A stretch of 64,000 nucleotides of DNA. Source: a virus. Below are positions 38,986 through 47,951 of the stretch, piece by piece. Numbering within the stretch: position 1 is the first letter of the stretch; every line of letters starts with the position of its first letter. The notes beneath the pieces are model-generated. The model was not told the DNA's origin and ran no database searches. It was given only the letters and a program-made list of their open reading frames with translations. The stretch spans positions 1-64,000 of the IMG/VR virus record IMGVR_UViG_3300028558_000001; one strand, 5' to 3'. Both the position numbers and the translations under genes were made by a program.

Positions 38986-39360
38986 ATGACATATACTGAT
39001 AGATTCCTTGGTCAAGATCATACAGTAGTTCAATATATAATTGAAGGACAATATAACCTAAACTGTTCAGATTCCTATGCTGGTAAATGGTCTTATCTAG
39101 GAGATAATATCTTCCCTGAACATTTTGGGGAACGCCATGCAAAGTATGGTGAAAAATGGGTTGATGTATGCCCATTTTTCCTTGCATATAAAGATGGGTG
39201 GCAAGTAACAGGCCATTCGGGATATGCTAAAGAAGAACTGGCGAAGGAAGCATTCTTGCGCTTTATCCAGAATTACCCGCGTGATGGATATTACATAAAT
39301 TTCCGCTTGACAAAGAGAATCGTGACGGTTAAAAACGAGACTGTAGATTCACTGTATTGA
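38986..39360 (+). CDS. Hypothetical protein, 124 aa
   Basis: Aromatic-rich alpha/beta protein (YAGKWSYLGDNIFPEHFGE). Starts one base after the preceding stop. Function unknown. Confidence 0.7.
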   Translation: MTYTDRFLGQDHTVVQYIIEGQYNLNCSDSYAGKWSYLGDNIFPEHFGERHAKYGEKWVDVCPFFLAYKDGWQVTGHSGYAKEELAKEAFLRFIQNYPRDGYYINFRLTKRIVTVKNETVDSLY

Positions 39361-39383
39361 CGAAATAATTTTGATAAGGAGTT

Positions 39384-40862
39384 ATGGCTAGCATGTTCAA
39401 GTTAATTGATTATGATACTAAAGAAGATTATTTAGATTCATCGGACAATCTTTTCTTATTCGATACTGGAGCCGAAGCCTCTAAGAAGGCCAAGGAAGTA
39501 GAATTTTGGTTTGGTATTAAAGTAGTTGTCAAACCATATATTGTTCCCACGGATGAATGGAAAGATCGTGAACAAGGGCGATTAGATTCGGGTGAGTATA
39601 CTAAGGTCATCCCCGAACTACAAAAGCATTGCTTACCAGAACATTTTGTTCATGTCTCTAAAAAGAACCCAAGTCTCATTGCATATACTGCTAATCCTGA
39701 CAAGGGCGTGGCAGATAAACAGACTCAATCTTCTGTCATGGGCTATCTAGAGCGTTTTGCTCCTACGTTATCTTATAAAGAACGAGAAGAAATTCATCAT
39801 ACTCATATGGATATGTATTGTGCCGTTGAATTAAAGTGGGCGCGTACTCCTGATGAAATTGAGTATGTATATACTCATTATAGTGAAGATGCTTGTTCTG
39901 TATCAGAATCATGTATGAGATATGCTGCTGATGAATTCACGTCTCAATTCCATCCTGTTCGGGTCTATGGCGACTCTGATCTTTCAGTTGCTTATCTAAC
40001 AGATGAATTTGGTTATACTGTTGCTAGGGCGTTAGTATGGGAGGAGAAATTAATCTATTCTCGCGTCTACGGTGGGAATGATGATGGTAATAAACTTCAT
40101 CATCTTCTTAGGAAGAAGGGCTTTAAGAAGTCCTGTGGTTATTATGATGATGGTGAAGAAGATGAGTATACATCTGACAAATCTTTTGATGGCGCATTGC
40201 TTCCTGCCTTCCTTTATGAAGGCGAGTTAGATAATCAGGTTGATGCTCATGTCATGCCATATATTGATGAGGGATCATTCGTTGATCTAATTAAAGTTGA
40301 TGGGAAGAAGAAGTTCAAACTCAATGCTAATTCTTCTTCTGAAAAGTATTATTGCCAGCATACTAATGGTTTAACTCATGATTGTGAAGAATTAGGCGAA
40401 AGGTATCAATGTTATCATTGCACTGATAGATATACCACTACCGATAGTATGCACTATGTTAAGGTAGATCATTGGAGCACAGAATTATTCTGTACCTACT
40501 GTTATAATAACAGAACCTTTTTCTGTGAGGGAACACAAAGGGACTATTATTCTGATAGTTTTGACTGTGTTATCGTTGATGGTAATATGTATGAAGAGTC
40601 ATATGCCGAAAAGCACTTCCGTAAGTGTGAAGACTGCGATGAGTATTCTAAAGAACCATTAATCACAGTAGAGAATAAAGATGACAAAGTAGAAATTTGT
40701 CATGATTGTTTTTGTAACATTTCTTCTACTCTATTCTATGATAGGAAAGATCATCGTCTATACTCAAATGATCTGAGGGAAGAATTTTCAGCAACGGGTG
40801 AAGTTATTCCTGTTAGGGGTATTGACATTACGGTTGCAACGTGTTTCCATGCTCATACGTAA
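39384..40862 (+). CDS. Large protein with C-terminal Cys-rich (zinc) domain, 492 aa
   Basis: Residues 1-300 are homologous to the protein at 42750-43832 (shared REQGRLDSG, PELQKHCLPEHFVHV, SLIAYTANP, TQSSVMGYLERFAP). Residues 330-465 are extra and Cys-rich: CQHTNG, CEEL, CYHCTD, CTYCYNN, CEGTQ, CEDCDEY, CHDCFCN. These could form several zinc-binding treble-clef or LIM-like units. The function of the shared domain is unknown. Confidence 0.8.
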   Translation: MASMFKLIDYDTKEDYLDSSDNLFLFDTGAEASKKAKEVEFWFGIKVVVKPYIVPTDEWKDREQGRLDSGEYTKVIPELQKHCLPEHFVHVSKKNPSLIAYTANPDKGVADKQTQSSVMGYLERFAPTLSYKEREEIHHTHMDMYCAVELKWARTPDEIEYVYTHYSEDACSVSESCMRYAADEFTSQFHPVRVYGDSDLSVAYLTDEFGYTVARALVWEEKLIYSRVYGGNDDGNKLHHLLRKKGFKKSCGYYDDGEEDEYTSDKSFDGALLPAFLYEGELDNQVDAHVMPYIDEGSFVDLIKVDGKKKFKLNANSSSEKYYCQHTNGLTHDCEELGERYQCYHCTDRYTTTDSMHYVKVDHWSTELFCTYCYNNRTFFCEGTQRDYYSDSFDCVIVDGNMYEESYAEKHFRKCEDCDEYSKEPLITVENKDDKVEICHDCFCNISSTLFYDRKDHRLYSNDLREEFSATGEVIPVRGIDITVATCFHAHT

Positions 40863-40888
40863 TCGTTAATCAAAAGGAAATAGTTTTA

Positions 40889-41989
40889 ATGTCATTTTCA
40901 CCTGTTCCCACTGTTAGAAAGACATATGATTTGTCTACAATTGATGTACAATCATTGTTAGAAATGATTATCATTCGTCGCCCTGCTCGTTATGAGGGCG
41001 ACGAAGAACTGATTGAACGTTTTCTTGACCCTATTGACGGGATGCAAGAAGATGAGCATGGCAATCGTATTCTAAAGATTGGCGATGCTCCTGTCATGTG
41101 GTCATGCCATACTGATACGGTTCATTCATCTAAGAGCTTCGACAAGTATCAGCGAATTCGTTTTGATAAGGGAATCATTTCCCTTGCGAAGGATGAGAAG
41201 TCGAATTGTTTAGGAGCCGATTGTACTGCTGGTATCTGGATCATGCTCGAAATGATTAAGGGCGGCGTAGAGGGCTTGTATATCTTTCATAGGGATGAGG
41301 AAGTCGGCGGTTATGGCTCTAGCTATGTCGCCAAGCATCATCTTGATTTGATTAAAGATATTAAGTATGCGATTGCCTTTGATAGAAAAGGAAACAGTTC
41401 TATCATCACGCATCAGGCAATGGAACGCTGTGCATCAGATGCATTTGCGGAGTCACTGTCCAAGCTTCTACCTGTTGGTTATCTTAAGGATGATGGAGGA
41501 ACGTTTACTGATACAGCTAACTATACTTCAATCATTCCAGAATGTACCAATATTTCAGTTGGGTATGATGATGCTCATTCATCAAAAGAGTCATTGAATG
41601 TATATGATCTTTTGAGACTTAGGGAAGCAATGCTTAAGTTTGATCATACACAACTTGTTTGTGAGCGTGATCCATCTATCACTGAATATTCAGAAGACTT
41701 CATGCGATATTCTACAAGAACTTCTGCATATCGTTCTTCTTATGGTTTAGATGATTGGGAAGATCGTGATGCTATTTGGAGAAAGCCAGAAGGAAAAAAG
41801 GTTTTCGATCTGACTCCTCATATTGAGGGTATTGATTATGAAGATTATGATCCAGATGAATATCCAAATATGGCATGTAGGACTCTTAAGGAATTCATTA
41901 CCACCTATCCAGATGTTGCTGCTGATTATCTAGAACAACAAGGATATGCGGTAGAGGATTTCTATGAACAATTTCCTTGGCTCGCTTAG
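40889..41989 (+). CDS. M20/M28-like zinc peptidase, 366 aa
   Basis: The ATG at 40889 follows AAAGGAAAT; an earlier in-frame ATG would overlap the upstream gene without a site. Metal ligands of the M20/M28/M42 superfamily appear in order: SCHTDTVH (about 84), LGADCTAG (about 120), HRDEEVGG (about 147), AFDRKG (about 173) and DDAHSSKES (about 235). Such enzymes cleave di- or tripeptides or act as deacylases. It lies between the two paralogues at 39384 and 42750, whose target may be related. Confidence 0.82.
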   Translation: MSFSPVPTVRKTYDLSTIDVQSLLEMIIIRRPARYEGDEELIERFLDPIDGMQEDEHGNRILKIGDAPVMWSCHTDTVHSSKSFDKYQRIRFDKGIISLAKDEKSNCLGADCTAGIWIMLEMIKGGVEGLYIFHRDEEVGGYGSSYVAKHHLDLIKDIKYAIAFDRKGNSSIITHQAMERCASDAFAESLSKLLPVGYLKDDGGTFTDTANYTSIIPECTNISVGYDDAHSSKESLNVYDLLRLREAMLKFDHTQLVCERDPSITEYSEDFMRYSTRTSAYRSSYGLDDWEDRDAIWRKPEGKKVFDLTPHIEGIDYEDYDPDEYPNMACRTLKEFITTYPDVAADYLEQQGYAVEDFYEQFPWLA

Positions 41990-42000
41990 GACATTACGGA

Positions 42001-42030
42001 TTGACAGGGAGGATGCAGTCTAGTTAGGAT
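42001..42030 (+). promoter_or_regulatory. Probable sigma70-type promoter
   Basis: TTGACA (42001-42006), 18-base spacer, TAGGAT (42025-42030). A TGTCAA at 42075-42080 forms an inverted pair with the -35. It lies in the 160-base gap before the next genes. Confidence 0.5.
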
Positions 42031-42150
42031 ACGAAATGGGCGGCGATTCCAACTGACGGATAGCCTTAAAAGAATGTCAAGTCAGTTATGGTTTATCCCC
42101 CACGGCCATAGATGGACATGAAGCCCAAACAAAATAGAGGGGTTAGAGCA

Positions 42151-42459
42151 ATGATTTGTTTTGCTTCTGCTGACTTTATTACCAAGTTCAATAAAAGAAA
42201 AGGAGTTAGGACATATTGTAATCCTTATTGTTATGATTGCAGAAACAATTGTTTCTCAATTGAAGGACCAAGCCTGTTCATGATCATTCATGATATTATT
42301 CTTTTTCTTGATGAAGAAAATAGGAATTATTCTTGTAGATCAGCACAATATGCTTTTGAAGATTTGATTGGTTTTAGGCTACATGCAAGTGAAAACAAAG
42401 TTATCTTGTATTGGCCTATGATACCGTTTTGTGAAGAAAAAAGAGGAGTATATAACTAG
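42151..42459 (+). CDS. Cysteine-rich hypothetical protein, 102 aa
   Basis: The ATG at 42151 follows GAGGGG and is preferred to the ATG at 42112, which lacks a site. Contains CNPYCYDCRNNCFS, a possible metal cluster, and a helical C-terminus. Function unknown. Confidence 0.65.
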   Translation: MICFASADFITKFNKRKGVRTYCNPYCYDCRNNCFSIEGPSLFMIIHDIILFLDEENRNYSCRSAQYAFEDLIGFRLHASENKVILYWPMIPFCEEKRGVYN

Positions 42460-42461
42460 AT

Positions 42462-42737
42462 ATGTCAAACATGTATACTAAATCCGGTCAGTTAAGCGCC
42501 GCTGCTCTCAGGAAGGGCTATCAGCATAAAGCCGATGTAAATTATAAAGATCATAAGTTTTCAACAGTTCTTGAATTTGTTGATCACTATAATATGTATC
42601 GCGTCAGACTTGTTCAGAATGATTATAATAACCTTAATTCATGGCATTTTTATTCTGTAAGTGAAACTCGAAAACAGTTTGAAACCGTTTTGGAAGCAGT
42701 TGTTGATGCTGCTGAAAAAGAATATTTACTTGTATAA
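42462..42737 (+). CDS. Hypothetical protein, 91 aa
   Basis: Has GAGGAG upstream. The segment RKGYQHKADVNYKDHKF is basic; the C-terminus is helical and acidic. Function unknown. Confidence 0.75.
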   Translation: MSNMYTKSGQLSAAALRKGYQHKADVNYKDHKFSTVLEFVDHYNMYRVRLVQNDYNNLNSWHFYSVSETRKQFETVLEAVVDAAEKEYLLV

Positions 42738-42749
42738 TTGGAGTGAAAT

Positions 42750-43832
42750 ATGTTTAAGTTAATTTCTTCATATGCCAAAGCTGACTTCTTAGTTAATGAT
42801 GAATTAAAGTTATTTAGTAAGGGAAAGGACGCGGCAAGGGCTGCTGCCAATCTCCAACTCATCTATGCTATGAGCTATAAGGTTGCTCCTTATGTTAAGC
42901 CATCTAATGAATGGAAGGAACGTGAGCAAGAGAGATTAGATTCTGGTTATCATAAGAAGGTACTGCCAGAACTACAAAAGTATTGCTTACCAGAACATTT
43001 CGTCCATGTCTGTAAGAAGTCTCCTTCTCTCATTGCATATACTGCTAATGATTATAAGGGTGCGAATGACCTACAGACTCAATCCTCAATCTCTGGTTAT
43101 CTAGAGCGGTTTGCTCCATCTGTAAAAGCACAAGAAGTAGAAGTCCTACAAGAAGCACATGATACTGCTTTTGCTTTCACTGATTTAATGTGGGCAAAGA
43201 CTCCAGATGAAATCGTTGAGTGCTATACCAATTTCGATCCTGATACCAAGGGTGTGTCTGACTCCTGTATGAGGTATGAAAACTTTTACGATGAAGGTTT
43301 TGATGGAGATGATGAAGAAAGAGGATGGATCACTCAGGTTCATCCAGTCTATGTATATGGTGACTCTGATATTTCTATTGCCCATCTAAAGAATCTAGAT
43401 GGAAAGGTAGTGGCAAGGGCTGCTGTCTTTGAAAAGAAGAAAGTATATTCTCGCGTCTATGGCTCCAAGGAAACAACCAATAGGCTTCATCAAATTCTAA
43501 AGAAGAAGGGATATAACAAGTCTTCTGGATACTTTAGTGATGCTGGACTAACAGAGTCTTTATATGGTGCTATGCTTCCAGCTATTAAATGGGATACTAA
43601 GTGTAGGTATTATAGGGATCATTATAATTATAGGCATTCTGATGTTTATTATGTAATGCCATATATTGATGAAGAAGATATTGTTACCCTAGTTAAAGGA
43701 GAGACTGAGAAGGATGATTACTTCTTACTTGGTGATCAGTCAATCAAGATTGCTAAAGAAGGAAAGAAGTATTATCTACTAGGCGCTCAAAGTGCTGATG
43801 GAATTACTTCCTATCATGACTTCTCTAAGTGA
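42750..43832 (+). CDS. Paralogue of 39384-40862 without the Cys domain, 360 aa
   Basis: Homologous over nearly its whole length to residues 1-300 of the gene at 39384 (FKLISSYAKADF, REQERLDSG, PELQKYCLPEHFVHV, SLIAYTAND). It lacks the Cys-rich C-terminus. TTGGAG site. Its stop overlaps the conserved element at 43831-43875. Confidence 0.8.
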   Translation: MFKLISSYAKADFLVNDELKLFSKGKDAARAAANLQLIYAMSYKVAPYVKPSNEWKEREQERLDSGYHKKVLPELQKYCLPEHFVHVCKKSPSLIAYTANDYKGANDLQTQSSISGYLERFAPSVKAQEVEVLQEAHDTAFAFTDLMWAKTPDEIVECYTNFDPDTKGVSDSCMRYENFYDEGFDGDDEERGWITQVHPVYVYGDSDISIAHLKNLDGKVVARAAVFEKKKVYSRVYGSKETTNRLHQILKKKGYNKSSGYFSDAGLTESLYGAMLPAIKWDTKCRYYRDHYNYRHSDVYYVMPYIDEEDIVTLVKGETEKDDYFLLGDQSIKIAKEGKKYYLLGAQSADGITSYHDFSK

Positions 43833-43875
43833 CTTTCCTCATTGCATTCGGAAAGAACTTCGTTGACTCTGTTCT
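43831..43875 (+). promoter_or_regulatory. 45-bp conserved element, copy 2
   Basis: 43 of 45 bases match the reverse complement of 17073-17117. It holds the inverted repeat CTTTCC-(11 bases)-GGAAAG and ends in the -35 box of the rightward promoter at 43863. Confidence 0.85.
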
Positions 43876-43891
43876 AGTTATTTGCTATAAA
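43863..43891 (+). promoter_or_regulatory. Sigma70-type promoter at end of conserved element
   Basis: TTGACT (43863-43868), 17-base spacer, TATAAA (43886-43891). It reads right to the gene at 43997 and faces the consensus promoter at 43940-43968. Confidence 0.7.
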
Positions 43892-43939
43892 ACTTAGTAG
43901 GTGACTAGAAACAGTTACTATCTTTCTGAAGACATATGG

Positions 43940-43968
43940 ATTATAACAAGTTTTTAAAAGTGTGTCAA
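43940..43968 (-). promoter_or_regulatory. Perfect consensus promoter facing the conserved element
   Basis: Minus strand TTGACA (43968-43963), 17-base spacer, TATAAT (43945-43940). It points left into the conserved element and against the rightward promoter; no minus-strand gene follows. The arrangement mirrors 16970-17117. Confidence 0.85.
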
Positions 43969-43996
43969 GTGTAAAAATCAATTATAGGAGAGAAAA

Positions 43997-44656
43997 ATGC
44001 TAGTAAAGTGTATTGATGTTGGAGATTTTCCTTCGGTACTTACTAAAGGTATGGTATATGAAGCAGAGGATTATCTATACAACAAAAAGTGTTATATGAT
44101 TCGAAATGATAATGGAATGAACGCTCCATATTATAAGTCACGTTTTGAAGAAGTAGATGTTAAGGAAACTAAAGTGCAAGTAAAGTGTATTAAAGTTGAA
44201 GAGTGGGGAACCCATCTTACTCATGGGAAAGTATATACTGCAACCATTGATGGTAAATATTATAAAATTACTAATGACCTTGGTAGAGACAACGCCGGGT
44301 ATTCTAAAGACAGATTTGAAGTAGTGAAGGAGAATGAAATGAAGTTTGAAGTGGGAAAGATTTATGTTACTAATAATGCAACTAAGTATAAAGTTGTATG
44401 TATTGATAAACCCGGTAATGATCCAATTCTTGCCTACGATGTAAAAGAAGGCTATGTATATACCTTTGATAAGGATGGATACAACTATTATCGTGGGACA
44501 CTCAAGGCGTATATTGAACCCAAGAAGTGGTATACTTATGTTTATCTGAATGATAATGGAACTCCTTTTTCTGTTACTTCTGAAACTAGACCTACAGGAC
44601 CATATTATGATGATCGGAAGGTAATTCATACCTTTGAGTTTGAGCTAGGGGGATAA
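43997..44656 (+). CDS. Tandem SH3-like module protein, 219 aa
   Basis: Two similar units open with VKCIDVGDFPSVLTKGMVY (residue 3) and VKCIKVEEWGTHLTHGKVY (about 62), each about 55 residues, followed by a third FEVGKIYVTNNATKYKVV unit. These look like small SH3-type barrels. GGAGAG site. Function unknown; it may bind nucleic acid or protein. Confidence 0.75.
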   Translation: MLVKCIDVGDFPSVLTKGMVYEAEDYLYNKKCYMIRNDNGMNAPYYKSRFEEVDVKETKVQVKCIKVEEWGTHLTHGKVYTATIDGKYYKITNDLGRDNAGYSKDRFEVVKENEMKFEVGKIYVTNNATKYKVVCIDKPGNDPILAYDVKEGYVYTFDKDGYNYYRGTLKAYIEPKKWYTYVYLNDNGTPFSVTSETRPTGPYYDDRKVIHTFEFELGG

Positions 44657-44704
44657 TCCTTCAAAAATAATTTGGGCCATAATCGCTTTTTTTGAAAATA
44701 AGTG

Positions 44705-44732
44705 TTGACGCGAAATTGGATTCATATATAGT
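44705..44732 (+). promoter_or_regulatory. Sigma70-type promoter
   Basis: TTGACG (44705-44710), 16-base spacer, TATAGT (44727-44732), in a 140-base gap upstream of the DUF932 gene. Confidence 0.65.
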
Positions 44733-44797
44733 GAGGACATGGGGAACGAGATACCCCTACGAAATTCTAGTCAAAACTAACTCAGGAGAAATTGATT

Positions 44798-45769
44798 ATG
44801 GCCCATGAAATTGAAAACCTTAACGGTAAAGACTGCTTCGTTTTCGCTGGTCAGCCCGCTTGGCATGGCCTTGGAACGGAAGTTCCTTCCGACCTTACGC
44901 CACTCGAAATGCTCAAGATTGCTGGTCTTGACTGGAATGTGCTTGAAGTGCCGGATACTTATGAATGGCATGGCAAGCAGATTCCGAATGGAAAGAAGTC
45001 TCTCATTCGTGACATTGACGGCAAGTTCCTTACGTCTGTTTCGGATGCATGGAAGCCCAATCAGAACATCGAAGCTTTCAAGTTCTTTAACGAATTTGTG
45101 GAAGCTGGCGATATGACGATGGAAACGGCTGGCTCTCTCAAGGAAGGCAAGCTTATTTGGGCGCTTGCGAAGGTGAAGGATACCTTTGAACTTTTCAATG
45201 GGGATACTGTTGAAAGCCATCTGCTTTTCTCCAATCCTCATGAATATGGCAAGAGCATCAATATTCGCTTCTGTGCTGAGCGTGTTGTTTGCGCTAACAC
45301 GATGGCGATTGCTCTTTCTGAAAAGGCCAAGAGCTTCATTCGCTTCTCTCATCGTCGTGAGTTTGATCCTGATCTTGCGAAAGAACTGCTTGGCATTTCT
45401 CACGAATATATGAACAAGTACAAGGAAGCGGCTGCTTTCATTGGTTCCAAGTTCTACACTCCCGATTCGGTCAAGGATTACATCACTGAATTGTTCCCTG
45501 TTGTTCAAGCTGCCAATGCCAACGGCAAGCCCCGCAAGGAAATCTCCAAGACTGCTCGCCAGATCATGGAAGAAGTGATTGACTCTCAGCCCGGACGTGA
45601 GTTTGCTCGCGGCACCTTCTGGAATGCTTTCAATGCGGTTACGTTCTACACCAACCATCTTGCTGGTCGGACTCAGGACAATCGCGTGAACTCCCTCTGG
45701 TTTGGTGAAGCTGCCAATATCAATATCAAGGCTCTTGATCTTGCTGTTGAGTATGCTAAAGCAGCGTAA
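44798..45769 (+). CDS. DUF932 / TIGR03299 phage-plasmid-like protein
   Basis: 323 residues from the ATG at 44798 (AGGAG upstream). MAHEIENLNGKDCFVFAG, then PAWHGLG, and motifs HLLFSNPHEYGKS and CANTMAIAL identify the DUF932 family found in phages and plasmids, whose function is not established. Codons are C/G-rich compared with neighbours, suggesting strong expression, in keeping with its own promoter. Confidence 0.85.
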   Translation: MAHEIENLNGKDCFVFAGQPAWHGLGTEVPSDLTPLEMLKIAGLDWNVLEVPDTYEWHGKQIPNGKKSLIRDIDGKFLTSVSDAWKPNQNIEAFKFFNEFVEAGDMTMETAGSLKEGKLIWALAKVKDTFELFNGDTVESHLLFSNPHEYGKSINIRFCAERVVCANTMAIALSEKAKSFIRFSHRREFDPDLAKELLGISHEYMNKYKEAAAFIGSKFYTPDSVKDYITELFPVVQAANANGKPRKEISKTARQIMEEVIDSQPGREFARGTFWNAFNAVTFYTNHLAGRTQDNRVNSLWFGEAANINIKALDLAVEYAKAA

Positions 45770-45772
45770 AGA

Positions 45773-45818
45773 TTAGCTTTACAGGAGGCATCAGAAATGG
45801 TGCCTCTCATAAAGTTAA
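45773..45818 (+). repeat. Hairpin element 19 (GAAA-capped), distant copy
   Basis: TTAGCTTTA and TAAAGTTAA flank GAGGCATCA/TGGTGCCTC with a GAAA cap, the same design as the cassette array 11 kb upstream. Confidence 0.8.
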
Positions 45819-45832
45819 TATAGGAGGATATT

Positions 45833-46033
45833 ATGAAGCTTACTGATTTTTGGTTTAACCTTGGTAAAGCAGAATCCGTTTATTATGTGTTCCCTGATGG
45901 AAAGGGAGGAGAAATTCAATTCTATTGTTCTGATAGATATAATCCTCTCCAAGGAACCATGAAGCTAAACGCTGATGATGAAATTGCGGCGGCTATGCGT
46001 GGAAATTGTCTTTATATTGGCGTGAAGGAATAA
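45833..46033 (+). CDS. Hypothetical protein, 66 aa
   Basis: Strong AGGAGG site. Beta-rich (YYVFPDGKGGEIQFYCS). Preceded by hairpin element 19. Confidence 0.7.
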   Translation: MKLTDFWFNLGKAESVYYVFPDGKGGEIQFYCSDRYNPLQGTMKLNADDEIAAAMRGNCLYIGVKE

Positions 46034-46036
46034 ATC

Positions 46037-46252
46037 ATGAATGTTCTCTATGATACTGTTCACAAGAGAGCACAAGATACTTTTGATAGAAACATTGCTC
46101 TAACAAAAGATAACTATAAAGTTTATGTCGATCATTGGTTTAAAACTGCCAATGATCTTCGAGAAGAAATGATTTCTGAGGGTCTACTCAATACAGTTAA
46201 AGAACTTGATGAGTGGATCGAATGGAATAAGAAGTGGAGTATCACAAAATGA
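46037..46252 (+). CDS. Hypothetical helical protein, 71 aa
   Basis: Helical and Trp-rich C-terminus (ELDEWIEWNKKW). Its end overlaps the next start. Function unknown. Confidence 0.7.
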   Translation: MNVLYDTVHKRAQDTFDRNIALTKDNYKVYVDHWFKTANDLREEMISEGLLNTVKELDEWIEWNKKWSITK

Positions 46253-46413
46253 CCGAGAAAGAATTGAACGAAACGCTTGACTCCATGTGGGAATGGGTTA
46301 TAAAGGATGAAGAAGTTTCCTTGATCCTAGCGCGTGAGCACTTTGTTAGGGTTAACCGTTTGATCATGGAGGAAATACTTATGGAAGGAATTTATGGATG
46401 TTTGATCCATTGA
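46249..46413 (+). CDS. Hypothetical helical protein, 54 aa
   Basis: Starts on the ATGA overlap with the preceding stop (MTEKELNETLDSMWEWV). No family recognised. Confidence 0.6.
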   Translation: MTEKELNETLDSMWEWVIKDEEVSLILAREHFVRVNRLIMEEILMEGIYGCLIH

Positions 46414-46517
46414 GTCTTGTCGTTGGTATTGTTTTGGGTGTTCTGGGCTGCATCATTATTGCTGCTATCGGAATTTTCTATATTCTAAATGGCTTTGATG
46501 GAGATAGACGTGATTGA
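46398..46517 (+). CDS. 39-aa membrane peptide
   Basis: ATG after AAGGAA, overlapping the preceding gene. One hydrophobic span (LSLVVGIVLGVLGCIIIAAI) and an acidic tail (DGDRRD). Confidence 0.55.
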   Translation: MFDPLSLVVGIVLGVLGCIIIAAIGIFYILNGFDGDRRD

Positions 46518-46614
46518 TATTGCTTTTCTTGTCCTTGGCATTCTTGTAGGTATCGTCTTGGGTGCCTCTCTAATTATTAGAGGAATTGTGAATTTCTTTA
46601 ATAACAACGGTTAA
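46510..46614 (+). CDS. 34-aa membrane peptide, GTG start
   Basis: GTG at 46510 follows GGAG with the same spacing as the ATG of the next gene, so it is preferred to ATG 46498. Hydrophobic span (AFLVLGILVGIVLGASLII). Tandem with the previous membrane peptide and similar in design. Confidence 0.5.
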   Translation: MIDIAFLVLGILVGIVLGASLIIRGIVNFFNNNG

Positions 46615-46625
46615 TGGAGATTGAT

Positions 46626-46991
46626 ATGAAAGTTGGTGATCGTGTCAAGCTGATCCGTGATGGCGGATATGATGATGTAGATGAAGGCGCAGAAGGTACG
46701 CTTGTCGAGATTGATGAGAACCAATACGCGAAGCCTTTCAATTATATGGTTGAGTTTGATTGTCAGAAGAACCTTGACCCGTTCCCCTGTATGAAGAATG
46801 AAATCAAGCTGGTTAAGGAAGGGAAGGCTATCAAGCCAGATCATTCTGCTTCTGCTTATGTTAAAGCAATGAATGATGTTCTCAATATGCTCAATAAGCA
46901 AGACAGAACTAATACTTCTGTTAATGCTGTTCTGTTTGATCTTGAATCAGAAATCACTGGCCTGATTCGTGAAGCCAAGAAGTGGGGCTAA
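46626..46991 (+). CDS. SH3-like domain protein, 121 aa
   Basis: The ATG at 46626 follows GGAG and begins MKVGDRVKLIRDG; an ATG at 46614 is the end of the membrane peptide overlap. The N-terminal SH3-like module is shared with the protein at 47187; the C-terminus is helical. Confidence 0.7.
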   Translation: MKVGDRVKLIRDGGYDDVDEGAEGTLVEIDENQYAKPFNYMVEFDCQKNLDPFPCMKNEIKLVKEGKAIKPDHSASAYVKAMNDVLNMLNKQDRTNTSVNAVLFDLESEITGLIREAKKWG

Positions 46992-46993
46992 TC

Positions 46994-47194
46994 ATGGCAC
47001 AGTCAATCGGTAAACATAAGATTCTTTGTGTTACTCCAAACATAACAATTTGGTCCAATCCAACTACCATTTACCAACGTAAGAACGGTACTTATTATGT
47101 GAATTGGGACAAACGTGTTACTATCACAAAAGAAAAAGATCACTTTCTTTTTTCCCCTAAGTATGGAATTAAACAAGGATATTATAATGAATAA
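46994..47194 (+). CDS. Hypothetical protein, 66 aa
   Basis: ATG at 46994, two bases after the preceding stop. Beta-rich (HKILCVTPNITIWSNPTTIY). Function unknown. Confidence 0.65.
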   Translation: MAQSIGKHKILCVTPNITIWSNPTTIYQRKNGTYYVNWDKRVTITKEKDHFLFSPKYGIKQGYYNE

Positions 47195-47639
47195 GTTTAA
47201 AGTTAAGGATCGTGTCAAGCTGATTGTTAATTATGGTAGTGATGACTACCTTAAGAAGGGTACAGAAGGGGAGGTTACAGACAACAGTGCTTCCACTATG
47301 TACCCTTATCGTGTCAGGTTTAAGGACATGACTACTTCTATTCTTTGTGCAGAAGAGGAACTTGAATTGGTGAAGGCTAACGTCAATATTCCTTATATTG
47401 ACAATGTTATTGCTCATCTAGAAAATGAAGCTAAGCAGCTTGAGATTGGCGCGGCTTATGGCGGTTCATGGGGAGACGGCGGCGCATCTGAAATCCGCAA
47501 GGCTATCTATTATTACAAATGTGGTATGAATGGAACTATCCCTGTGAAGTGGGTGCCACTCCATGATCATTTTGTTAAGGTTGGGATTGATCCTGATTAC
47601 CAGAAATATATGGAACTAAAAGATAAGTATGGAGATTGA
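47187..47639 (+). CDS. SH3-like domain protein, 150 aa
   Basis: ATG at 47187 with MNKFKVKDRVKLIVNYG. The N-terminal module is paralogous to 46626; residues 80-150 contain GAAYGGSWGDGGASEIRKAI. Function unknown. Confidence 0.75.
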   Translation: MNKFKVKDRVKLIVNYGSDDYLKKGTEGEVTDNSASTMYPYRVRFKDMTTSILCAEEELELVKANVNIPYIDNVIAHLENEAKQLEIGAAYGGSWGDGGASEIRKAIYYYKCGMNGTIPVKWVPLHDHFVKVGIDPDYQKYMELKDKYGD

Positions 47640-47640
47640 T

Positions 47641-47949
47641 ATGGCACAAGAAAAGAAAATGGTCGATAGACGAGTAAGGGAATTTGATCCAGATTGTTGT
47701 ACTCTGAAACAAGTCAAGGATGAGATTGAACGTCTAATCAAAGATTATGGTTATGATGCTATGATTAAGGAATATGAGGATGATTACTCTGATCATCGGT
47801 ATCTTGGTATCTATATCAAAGAACTAGAAACTGATAAAGAGTTTAATACTCGTCTTCTTCAAGAAGAACAATATAAGGCAAGACAAGAACAACGTGATCG
47901 TGAGACTTTTGAACGTCTCAAGAAACAATTTGAACAGAAAGGAAAATGA
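47641..47949 (+). CDS. Hypothetical charged protein, 102 aa
   Basis: The ATG at 47641 follows GGAG (the preceding ATG overlaps the upstream stop). Charged helical C-terminus (QYKARQEQRDRETFERLKKQ). Function unknown. Confidence 0.7.
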   Translation: MAQEKKMVDRRVREFDPDCCTLKQVKDEIERLIKDYGYDAMIKEYEDDYSDHRYLGIYIKELETDKEFNTRLLQEEQYKARQEQRDRETFERLKKQFEQKGK

Positions 47950-47951
47950 TT

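Noticed and set aside
41990-42111. Possible tRNA in the gap before 42151
   Set aside because: A GATTCCAAC word recalls a T-arm, but no cloverleaf closes; only a promoter-like sequence and an inverted TTGACA/TGTCAA pair are supported.
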